Positions 1 to 7,612 of a DNA stretch of 64,000 bases are shown here, piece by piece; the stretch's first letter is position 1, and the number at the start of each line of letters is the position of its first letter. The DNA lies in contig JAFXCP010000011.1 of assembly GCA_017521405.1 (NCBI GenBank), forward strand, positions 62,001 through 126,000, written 5' to 3'. The position numbers were made by a program, and so were the translations under genes. A model generated the notes under the pieces. The model saw only the letters and a program-made list of their open reading frames with translations, made no database searches and was not told the DNA's origin. The DNA is from Akkermansia sp. (lineage in GTDB: Bacteria; Verrucomicrobiota; Verrucomicrobiia; Verrucomicrobiales; Akkermansiaceae).

Positions 1-1
1 C

Positions 2-805
2 GGGGAGGACCTCTTCAAGCAAATTACGGACCCCTACCGCCGCCTGCGTAATACCCTGCGCATTCTGCTGGCCAACCTTAAGGGCTACCAAGGCGGACGC
101 CCGGAAACATTGGCACCGCTGGATGCATGGATTCTGGAACGCACCAATGCCCTTATTCGCGAGGTACGCAGTGCTTACGAGAATTATGAATTCCGCAAGG
201 TGTTCATGGCGATTAACCAATTCTGCACGAATGATCTTTCCGCCCTGTACATCGATGTGACCAAGGACAGCCTTTACTGCGATGCAGCGGATTCCCCGCA
301 CCGCCTCAGCAAGCAGTTTGCCATTTCCCGCGTGTTCGATACGCTGGTGAAGCTGCTGGCTCCGGTGCTGGCCTACACTTGCGATGAGGCTTGGGAACAT
401 GCCGGCAACAGCGGCTCCGTACACGAGCAGGATTTCCCGGTGGCAGAGCCGGCTTTCGATGCAGGGCTCACCGCCACCTTTGCCCGCCTGCAGCAAATTA
501 AGAGCGTCATCCAAGTGGCTATCGAAGCACAGATTAAGGCCAAACGCTTCAACAAGAACAACGAGGCCGCCGTACTGCTTACCCTGCCGCAGGAGGAGGA
601 CGCCGCCGTAGTTTCCCTGCTGGAAGATGCTGCCTTTGCTAAGGAGTTCTTCATTGTAGCGGATGTGAAGGTGCAACGCGGTGCCGAACTGGCAGCCACG
701 GCCGATAAGACGCCACACTGCATGTGCCCGCGCTGCCGCCGCTACGAGCCGGCTGTGGACGAGGAAGGTCTGTGCGCCCGCTGCGCGGCTGTGATGAACG
801 CCTAA
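2..805 (+). CDS. ileS: Isoleucyl-tRNA synthetase, C-terminal part (5' end outside window)
   Basis: The reading frame is open from base 2, so the gene begins upstream of the window and only its last 267 residues are visible. They cover the anticodon-binding helical domain (YRRLRNTLRILLANL near the visible start) and a C-terminal zinc finger with CPRC and CARC pairs in the last 30 residues, as in bacterial IleS. The enzyme charges tRNA-Ile in the cytoplasm. lspA follows 19 bp downstream on the same strand; an ileS-lspA pairing is common in bacteria. The catalytic HIGH and KMSKS domains cannot be assessed here. Confidence 0.95.
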   Translation, partial: GEDLFKQITDPYRRLRNTLRILLANLKGYQGGRPETLAPLDAWILERTNALIREVRSAYENYEFRKVFMAINQFCTNDLSALYIDVTKDSLYCDAADSPHRLSKQFAISRVFDTLVKLLAPVLAYTCDEAWEHAGNSGSVHEQDFPVAEPAFDAGLTATFARLQQIKSVIQVAIEAQIKAKRFNKNNEAAVLLTLPQEEDAAVVSLLEDAAFAKEFFIVADVKVQRGAELAATADKTPHCMCPRCRRYEPAVDEEGLCARCAAVMNA

Positions 806-824
806 AAAGGAGAGTAAACTGCAC

Positions 825-1439
825 ATGAATCGGCGCCACACGCTGTTCCTGTTGCTGGCTGTTCTGGCTCTTTACGTGCTGGACCAAGCCAGCAAGTGGG
901 CCATTGTGCTGAATTTTCCCTACGATTGGTCCGGCCAGTACAGCTATAAGTTCATCCCCATCCTTCAAGGGAGCGAGTGGTTGAACTTTACGCTGGTGCG
1001 CGTGCATAACACCGGGGTGGCCTTCGGCACCGGGCATGGCACGGCATGGGCACCTTTCCTCTTCTTAGGGGTGCAAATAGCCGCCTTGGTGTGGCTTATT
1101 TGCCTTTTCCGGCGCGGATTTTTCAGCACACGCCTGCTGCGGGCAGCCTGGGTTCTCATTCTGGCCGGGGTTCTGGGGAATATGACGGACCGCCTCGTGC
1201 AGGGCTTCTTTATTCCCGGAGCGGAGAAGTTGAGCTTCTTCACCAATATGATGAATGGCTATGTGGTGGATTTTCTGGATTTTTCCTTTCCGTGGATTAA
1301 AACGGAGATGTTTCCTTATGGGTACCACTGGCCCTCATTCAACGTGGCGGATTCCTGCGTGTGCATAGCAGCCGCATTATTCCTGATTTCCAGTTTCTTC
1401 TACCCGCAGGAGAAGAAGGAAGAGAGTAAGGAAGCCTAA
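825..1439 (+). CDS. lspA: Lipoprotein signal peptidase (signal peptidase II)
   Basis: A 204-residue inner-membrane aspartyl protease that removes the signal peptide of diacylated prolipoproteins. Family motifs are present in order: an Asp in the first membrane helix (LDQASK, D20), HNTGVAFG (62-68), GNMTDR with catalytic D122, and FNVADS with the second catalytic Asp, D176. Four membrane helices are visible. The stretch between the two catalytic motifs (about 128-172) is longer than in the usual 160-170-residue enzyme. A Shine-Dalgarno AAAGGAG lies at 806-812, 12 nt before the ATG, so this gene is translated in the conventional leadered way from an ileS-lspA mRNA. Confidence 0.95.
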   Translation: MNRRHTLFLLLAVLALYVLDQASKWAIVLNFPYDWSGQYSYKFIPILQGSEWLNFTLVRVHNTGVAFGTGHGTAWAPFLFLGVQIAALVWLICLFRRGFFSTRLLRAAWVLILAGVLGNMTDRLVQGFFIPGAEKLSFFTNMMNGYVVDFLDFSFPWIKTEMFPYGYHWPSFNVADSCVCIAAALFLISSFFYPQEKKEESKEA

Positions 1440-1446
1440 AAAAACG

Positions 1447-2046
1447 ATGCGCCTCCTCCCCCTGCTGTTTCTGAGCACCCTGCCCGCCCTGGCCGACTTT
1501 TCCGCCACGGAGCAAAGAGTGCGCCTCTCCTTCGGGCAGAAGGAGGCGCAGTGCATCTTTACGTACGATGCGCAGCAGGAGGTTGATGAGGCAAGCCCCC
1601 TTTGCGATTGTACCACCATCCGCCTGAGGCACGGAAAACTCATCGCCACCGTGGATACGTCCACCTTCGACCGCGATACGGAAAAACATATTGATGTGCG
1701 CTGGGAAAACGGGCACACCACCCGGCTCACCATGCGTTTCTCCGTGCCGCAAGCCATTCTCCTCTCGGCACGGAGCTTCCGCTGGAAGCTGGGGGAGAAA
1801 CCCCGCCCACAGGTACTCACCATCACCCTGCCCCCCGGCAGCCCCATCGGCAGCATTACGGAGGCAGCGCTGAGCGGGGAAGCCTTCGATTATGCCCCCG
1901 CCACGGTGGAGCGAGGGCGCCGTTACACCGTAACCCTCACGCCCCGCAGCACGGCACGCCCGGTACTCAACCGCTTGCTGATTCACACGGATTCTCCCGA
2001 CCCCCGCTACCGCCGCCACATTATCTACCTGCAAGTGAAGATGTGA
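1447..2046 (+). CDS. Secreted DUF1573-like protein
   Basis: A 199-residue protein starting with a short signal peptide (MRLLPLLFLSTLPALA). The rest is predicted beta-rich. It carries the two-cysteine CDC element at about 53-55, followed by a run of strands, which resembles the DUF1573 Ig-like domain found in Bacteroidota and Verrucomicrobiota envelope proteins. Function is unknown. It sits 7 bp after lspA and is probably the last gene of the ileS-lspA transcript. Its last 22 bases overlap the 3' end of the convergent rdrB gene, so RADAR abuts it directly with no intergenic spacer. Confidence 0.6.
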   Translation: MRLLPLLFLSTLPALADFSATEQRVRLSFGQKEAQCIFTYDAQQEVDEASPLCDCTTIRLRHGKLIATVDTSTFDRDTEKHIDVRWENGHTTRLTMRFSVPQAILLSARSFRWKLGEKPRPQVLTITLPPGSPIGSITEAALSGEAFDYAPATVERGRRYTVTLTPRSTARPVLNRLLIHTDSPDPRYRRHIIYLQVKM

Positions 2047-4469
2047 GTTTTGTTTAACGCCTCCTCTTCTTCCAGTGCTTCATCATCCGGATGCAAGGCG
2101 CGGAAGGCATACACCTTGCCGGTTTCATTAAGCCGCTGCACGTACTTGATGCAATCTGCGGGAGGGATTCCCTCCTGCATCAGATTGGCATACACATGGT
2201 AGTATTCATTCTTGATATCCGTGACCATAATCCCGGGGTCATCTGAGCCTAGGCATACGTTCATCACCTCATCCCCCTCCTGAGCATGCCCCGGCACACC
2301 CAGCCAGCGCAAAATGTGGTGCTGCCGAATATCCGAATACTGGCTGATACGCAAATTACTTACCGGGAGAGATTCGATGACAACGTTGCGCTCATTAATG
2401 AAACGCTGCACTTTTTGCTGCAAATAAAGCAATATTTTCGGAGAGAGGAACCGCACGGGCACCGCCACAAGTTCATCTTGTTCCTCTTGAGACTTCAAAT
2501 CATAATTCCACGTTTTCAACAGCTCCAATCCTACCTCTCCATACTGCGCCTTATGCTCCTCCACAAGTTCCATTTCCTTCATATCCTCCGATAACACGGC
2601 ACCGGGCGAGGCATACCGCGCCGCCAACCCGGGCTCAAAATAGCGCACATCATAAAACAATTGCAGGGCATGCACATCCCATACTTGTCCTTTCCCGAAA
2701 ATGCGATAGGCTATCGGCATCAACAATCTCTCCACTTTTATCCGCTCATCCGCATAGCCCTCTCCCAGCATACGCCACGCAAACAGCAAATCCAGCAAAT
2801 AATCCCCCGCCCGCAAATAGACCTCCTCGGGCATATCCCGCACCCATTGCTCCGGCAGGATTCCCACAGCTGTTGCATGCCCCACGCGATTACCATGGTT
2901 TAATTTCAGGAATTTCACCGCATCGTACACCGCCCGAATCCCACTCACAAGGTGCAGAAAATCCTCCCCGCAATGGTATGTTCTGTAACTAATGCCGGTG
3001 CCCCTCTCAAACTGCCGGAATACAGGAGCCATCACCTCCACCGGCAGCTCCAATTCGTTTCCCGCCGCATCCACTCCAAGGGGAACGCGTAATTCCTTAT
3101 GGCAGGTTTTCACATATTGAACCACCTTTTTGCAAAGTTTCTTCATCTCTGCCCGCTTCGTCATATACCTGTCTCTCATAATAGGCAATGAGCGTGACCT
3201 CTCCTTTTTTACCCCTTTCGTAAAATGCAGGACAAAAACCACATGTCCACGCTGAAATGACTCCCGAACCTTCTGCCAACACTTTACCAGCATTTTGGCA
3301 TGTCTCAAAAAGAAATCAGGCGTTATCCGCACCTCTATGCAAGCACCAGCCGCAGGGAGGTGTCGGGCGTTAAAGCAACGGCCACCAGGCGTTATCCGCA
3401 CCTCTATGCAAGCACCAGCCGCAGCGCAAGAACACTGACAAAGCTGCGCAAAGGCTCTCCAGCAGTATTTCTCCACATCAAAGCCCTGAGTCTTATGGTG
3501 CGTTACATCCTGAAAAGCAGCAAACCCTCGCGATTTTTCATTGAGCCGATGAAGGTGCATATATTCATTCTGAATCAGCAGGTACAAATGCGCAAAGAAT
3601 TGAACCTCCCGCCAATAATCCTTTTTGCCCTCCACCCGGGAGAAAACGAACTTCCATAATTGCATTTCCTCTTGCTCCAAAATATAAACCTCCCGATACG
3701 TGCGCACCTTCTCCTGATTGCTCGGATAATACTTCGGATTATTCACCAAGGAAATATAGGCATCCCGCATGCGATGGACATGCAATCCGGCATTTCCTGC
3801 GCCCTGCATTTCCAAGAGGCAAGTGCGAATCACATGAGCCAATTTCAGACGCTTGGCAAGAATCTGAGGAGTCAAATCCGCATGTACGGAAAGATAGAGA
3901 CGCCGCAAGGATTTGCCTCCTCTGGCTTCGAAATATTCAAAGCCATGCACGTTTTGGATATCTACGAGCCATGAAGTATCCGGTCTCTGGCAAGCAAAAA
4001 AATGGAGATGCATCTCATTCAACCCCGCCTCTCCAATATAATGGTCCAAACGCGGCGATAAAGGATGCACCAGCTTATCCTGCATGGTTAACCCATGCTT
4101 ATACCGCATCCGGCATTTGACCGGCAATAAACCCATGCGACTCCGCAAATTCTGCCAGCGGGAAAACAGCTCTTGCTCCTTAATGTACAAACGGGAATTA
4201 TGCACCTCCAGATATTCCTCCGACAAACAATCCAGAGCATGAATAAGCCCTACTCCTCCCTCTTGGCAGAATTTCTTCCATCGCATCTCGAACACATGCC
4301 CGGGACGCGTGGAGTCCCGCAGGAGGCTCGCGGTACTCACCCATTCATGCCAATCCTCCCGGCACCGCGCCTCATCCAGCAAATGGTAAAGCCTGTTCTC
4401 CTCCAGCATTCCCTTTAAGGCGATGGAGTTCGACAGCAGAAAGACAGGCAATGTGGCCGTGATTCCCAT
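2025..4469 (-). CDS. rdrB: RADAR divergent adenosine deaminase RdrB
   Basis: An 814-residue protein, far longer than housekeeping adenosine deaminase (about 350). It keeps the whole metal and catalytic set of the family: HLH (154-156), HCGE (499-502, E502 the expected proton donor), GH at 530-531 and SDDP (742-745). The strand motif E-x-R-x-x-P also occurs, but in two copies (residues about 350-361 and 373-384) separated by eleven unique residues. RdrB enzymes of RADAR assemble into large shells and deaminate adenosine nucleotides or RNA during phage infection; that is family knowledge, not visible here. rdrA ends only 6 bp upstream, so the two are co-transcribed. Its base composition is closer to the host than that of rdrA. 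The alternative, a stand-alone deaminase, is unlikely given the neighbour. Confidence 0.88.
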   Translation of the reverse strand: MGITATLPVFLLSNSIALKGMLEENRLYHLLDEARCREDWHEWVSTASLLRDSTRPGHVFEMRWKKFCQEGGVGLIHALDCLSEEYLEVHNSRLYIKEQELFSRWQNLRSRMGLLPVKCRMRYKHGLTMQDKLVHPLSPRLDHYIGEAGLNEMHLHFFACQRPDTSWLVDIQNVHGFEYFEARGGKSLRRLYLSVHADLTPQILAKRLKLAHVIRTCLLEMQGAGNAGLHVHRMRDAYISLVNNPKYYPSNQEKVRTYREVYILEQEEMQLWKFVFSRVEGKKDYWREVQFFAHLYLLIQNEYMHLHRLNEKSRGFAAFQDVTHHKTQGFDVEKYCWRAFAQLCQCSCAAAGACIEVRITPGGRCFNARHLPAAGACIEVRITPDFFLRHAKMLVKCWQKVRESFQRGHVVFVLHFTKGVKKERSRSLPIMRDRYMTKRAEMKKLCKKVVQYVKTCHKELRVPLGVDAAGNELELPVEVMAPVFRQFERGTGISYRTYHCGEDFLHLVSGIRAVYDAVKFLKLNHGNRVGHATAVGILPEQWVRDMPEEVYLRAGDYLLDLLFAWRMLGEGYADERIKVERLLMPIAYRIFGKGQVWDVHALQLFYDVRYFEPGLAARYASPGAVLSEDMKEMELVEEHKAQYGEVGLELLKTWNYDLKSQEEQDELVAVPVRFLSPKILLYLQQKVQRFINERNVVIESLPVSNLRISQYSDIRQHHILRWLGVPGHAQEGDEVMNVCLGSDDPGIMVTDIKNEYYHVYANLMQEGIPPADCIKYVQRLNETGKVYAFRALHPDDEALEEEEALNKTHIFTCR
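3317..3424 (-). repeat. 39-bp direct repeat pair inside rdrB
   Basis: Two identical 39-base units, 3317-3355 and 3386-3424, are separated by 30 unique bases. The period is 69 bp, exactly 23 codons, so the frame is kept. On the coding strand each copy encodes AAGACIEVRITP, the adenosine-deaminase strand with the E-x-R-x-x-P motif. The intervening 30 bases encode a unique segment containing RCFNARH. Recombination between the copies would remove or add 23 codons without a frameshift. Confidence 0.93.
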
Positions 4470-4475
4470 GCGCGT

Positions 4476-7463
4476 TTATTTCTTTTTAGCAGTGTTTCTC
4501 TTCTTGGAAGACGTAGTCTTGGGAAGGGGTTTGTTGAGCTGCTCTCGTACAAAATTTTCTATTTTATTCCCCCATTCTACCAAGGTTTCACCACAATTCG
4601 TTTTAAATCTTTCGACCGCCTCACTCAAATCTCTTAACCCATATTGATCCAAATTTCTGACTGTCTGTTCAGCATATAAAAGAAGCTCAGATTCCGTTTC
4701 GGCCCTCCCGATTTCTGCCCTAATTCGATCTTCTGCATGCTTGATCTCTTTTTGCAGACTACCAAGATACAAACTTTCGTTATTTTTGTTTAGTTCCTCA
4801 AACTGCGACCAAATTTCGTCTTTGTACCATTTTTCCTTTCGGCGCAATCTCCCCATTAGCTGATTGACAATCTTAACTATCTCCTCTTGTTTCCCATCGT
4901 CTAAATGCAATTCCTTTCTATTCTTCATCAATATATTAGGAACCTCCTCCATGTATATAGTAAGAGCTTCCCCTTCTATTTCCTTCCATTTATCATACAT
5001 TTTATTCATCGATGAACGCACTACATCTTGGAAGCGCAGTTTTGCACGTTCACTCAAATGATGTCTCTTATTATCCAACTTCAACTCGCAACTAATCTTG
5101 ATTCTTCTGAGGTTTTCACCCACCTCAAGAGGACCTATATTCACTTGGTTGCACAATTCATGCATTTCTTTCGCCTGTACCGCAGCCTTGCGCAACATCT
5201 CCCATAATGGGCATTTTTTCACACAATCACTCAAGAGCAACCACTCATCCTTGCCTACGTTTATCGAAAAATTATCCTCAAAGATTCCCAAATATTGAGA
5301 AAATAAGTCTCCGGCCATCACGAATTTGGATAAAGCAACCCCTCTAACAACTGCGTTCTTGGTGGCGAGATAACACTCATTGATATAATCGCGCCAACAA
5401 GCGGACAACGAATCCGCAGTAATTCGTATCCCCCTGTCGGCATATTCATCAATCCACTTTCTAACTCGCTTCACTACGTTTTTTTTGACTTTTTCATCGC
5501 TCCCTTTTATCCCTATCATGAAGAGGGTGGATAAATCCACTGTTTTTTCCCTATCTTCGATGGGTTCTCTATAACTGAGCTCGCGTGCGATAAAAGGCAT
5601 CTTATCCATCGAGTACAAAAGATCCCAGATTTCCTTATCCTGTTCATCCGGGTTTTCGGAATGTATTTGCAACAAACGAACAATAAAAGCAAGGAGATTG
5701 TAAACAGACAGACAATATAAATTCTGTTTACTTCCCATAACTCTGTTGAGAGCATGCCTCATCGCGACAAAATACAGAAGCGTATCCTCACTAGTATCAT
5801 TCGTCACGGAGGCAATCATGCCATCCACAAAGACCTGCACCGATGAACGAGCAGCATGCATATCCGAGCCCCTCAGACTATTTAAAAATAGGGGAATGGA
5901 ACCATTTGCAAACATTTTGATCTTGGTATCAGCAGGCTTCCACAAAGGCAGCATCTCTGTTGCACAGACCGCTCCCAAATTCCTTATTCCTTTAATGTTC
6001 TGCCAATTTTTACTCTCTTGAGTTCCTCTCATCTCAATTTCTGTTTGCAGGCGGGGAAACACACTCAATATGTATAAATACACGTCTTTCAATGTTCTTA
6101 CTTTACCTATCAACTCTGTAAACAGGTAAAAAGAAATTAGCTGGAAAGAAACTCTCCCCATCCCGGGACGAAGTGCAACACCCTCCATTCCGTGTTCCAA
6201 GCGCAAAGCATGCTCCCGAATCGCCTTAAACAGCTTTCTGGCTCCCTTCTCCCTAATAGCATTATAATCCACTCCATGTTTGATAAGGGCATGCGATGTT
6301 ACTTTTCGCACGCCATCGCACCAATAGTCAAAGTAATTTTCCTCCCCCGTATCATCGCTGATGTTCCTCCTGCAATAATCAAGAAGTTGTAAGGCACTCC
6401 GCATGGAAAGAATCGACATAAAACTCACAATATGATGCAACGCATCATCCGAAGCGTACTGGCTCAGATTTCGTTTGAGATAATCGCATATACCTTCATT
6501 TGAGTTCAATGTATTATCATCGCACAAAATAGGTTTTTTCTCCAGAACAGCTCCGAAACTCAGTAAGGATATTCGGTTATTCAACGGAAAGAGCTTCATA
6601 ATATATTGTTCTTCCAAATTATCCATTAACTGTTCCCGCTGTTTTTCTCGCATTTTATCATGCGAAAGAGAAAGTTCACCAAAATGCTTCATTTGCATTC
6701 CACGAATAACCATTGTATACAACTTTAAATCTCCCGCAAAAACATAAACAATTCTGCGGTTAAGCAGATACTTGCGTATCGTTTCAAAAACCTCACTGCA
6801 CTTATTGAAATTCATATCTGCATCATCCACCGTCACCAACAAGGCATCCACTTTCAGAAGCGAGCATAATTCTTCCATCAAATGGGCAAAATCATCCTGC
6901 AAAGAAGTGCAATTGATGCCACCTTCAACACTCTCCTGCACAAAATAACTGGCATCTGCCACATTGCCCAAGGAATCCGGGCGCCGAAGCAGAACACTTA
7001 CCCCGTTGGTAAGTTTATCCATGCTTTCATAAACTCGCTTATAATGGTTATAGTACTCTGAACACAATTTATAACTATCCCCTACATATTTATTCAACAA
7101 TTTATGAACATGTCCCAGCATGTGTACAAAGAAGTTTTCTCCATCAGACAATATTGTAGGATCGAGTTCCGCAAGAGGTGCAATTTTAGGAGCCTCTGAG
7201 GAAACCTCACATAATGCCCTTTTCAATGCCTGAAGCAATGTCGTTTTACCGGAACCTCGACCACCATTGATAAAGAAGCAAGGGTGATGCTGAATTTCTC
7301 CGTCCCTGCTATTTGCATTTTCTTGAACCTTCTTCTTGATTTGAGCAAGCAAATAGCGGAACTCAGCTCCGTAAATGAGTTCAGTATCTTTATATTGCTT
7401 GGTTCTCTCCAAATCATCGAGATTGATAACAATACCTTTGTTACTTTTATTTTCTGAAGTCAT
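4476..7463 (-). CDS. rdrA: RADAR ATPase RdrA
   Basis: A 995-residue P-loop ATPase. Walker A is GGRGSGKTT (67-75) and Walker B is LLVTVDDADMN (208-218, with an adjacent acidic pair 213-214). A long, helix-rich C-terminal half follows, with charged coiled-coil-like stretches near 850-960 and a lysine-rich tail. Size, motif order and the deaminase gene 6 bp downstream match RdrA of RADAR, whose ATPase oligomer works with RdrB. The gene is clearly AT-richer than its surroundings (for example 23 G/C of 60 bases at 4981-5040), a sign of acquisition. It has its own promoter at 7486-7513 facing away from leuS. No accessory membrane gene (the RdrC or RdrD type) is seen beside it. Confidence 0.87.
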   Translation of the reverse strand: MTSENKSNKGIVINLDDLERTKQYKDTELIYGAEFRYLLAQIKKKVQENANSRDGEIQHHPCFFINGGRGSGKTTLLQALKRALCEVSSEAPKIAPLAELDPTILSDGENFFVHMLGHVHKLLNKYVGDSYKLCSEYYNHYKRVYESMDKLTNGVSVLLRRPDSLGNVADASYFVQESVEGGINCTSLQDDFAHLMEELCSLLKVDALLVTVDDADMNFNKCSEVFETIRKYLLNRRIVYVFAGDLKLYTMVIRGMQMKHFGELSLSHDKMREKQREQLMDNLEEQYIMKLFPLNNRISLLSFGAVLEKKPILCDDNTLNSNEGICDYLKRNLSQYASDDALHHIVSFMSILSMRSALQLLDYCRRNISDDTGEENYFDYWCDGVRKVTSHALIKHGVDYNAIREKGARKLFKAIREHALRLEHGMEGVALRPGMGRVSFQLISFYLFTELIGKVRTLKDVYLYILSVFPRLQTEIEMRGTQESKNWQNIKGIRNLGAVCATEMLPLWKPADTKIKMFANGSIPLFLNSLRGSDMHAARSSVQVFVDGMIASVTNDTSEDTLLYFVAMRHALNRVMGSKQNLYCLSVYNLLAFIVRLLQIHSENPDEQDKEIWDLLYSMDKMPFIARELSYREPIEDREKTVDLSTLFMIGIKGSDEKVKKNVVKRVRKWIDEYADRGIRITADSLSACWRDYINECYLATKNAVVRGVALSKFVMAGDLFSQYLGIFEDNFSINVGKDEWLLLSDCVKKCPLWEMLRKAAVQAKEMHELCNQVNIGPLEVGENLRRIKISCELKLDNKRHHLSERAKLRFQDVVRSSMNKMYDKWKEIEGEALTIYMEEVPNILMKNRKELHLDDGKQEEIVKIVNQLMGRLRRKEKWYKDEIWSQFEELNKNNESLYLGSLQKEIKHAEDRIRAEIGRAETESELLLYAEQTVRNLDQYGLRDLSEAVERFKTNCGETLVEWGNKIENFVREQLNKPLPKTTSSKKRNTAKKK

Positions 7464-7485
7464 AGAAATTTTGTATTACATTCCA

Positions 7486-7513
7486 ATTATAACCGAAGCA
7501 CACTATTCGTCAA
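7486..7513 (-). promoter_or_regulatory. rdrAB promoter
   Basis: On the minus strand TTGACG (7508-7513) and TATAAT (7486-7491) are separated by 16 bp. The predicted leader to the rdrA ATG (7463) is about 15-17 nt. No operator-like palindrome is evident, so the system may be expressed constitutively. Confidence 0.7.
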
Positions 7514-7573
7514 TAAAAAACGTATTTAGGATTTCAAAAGAGTTTACAAGTACGTCACTATGGGGAAAAAGGC

Positions 7574-7602
7574 TTGATTTTCGGTAGGTGGTGTATTATA
7601 GT
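7574..7602 (+). promoter_or_regulatory. leuS promoter
   Basis: TTGATT (7574-7579), 17 bp, then TATAGT (7597-7602). The start codon at 7613 is 10 nt after the -10 box, so the leader would be only a few nt. No Shine-Dalgarno is visible. Confidence 0.5.
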
Positions 7603-7612
7603 CGCGCGCGAC

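Noticed and set aside
3317..3424. Repeat-spacer-repeat resembling a minimal CRISPR (39-30-39)
   Set aside because: Only two copies, inside a conserved coding frame, with period a multiple of three and encoding a native deaminase strand; no cas gene nearby.
2047..7612. Mobile-element ends or attachment sites around RADAR
   Set aside because: No terminal inverted repeats, integrase, transposase or tRNA end was found on either side.
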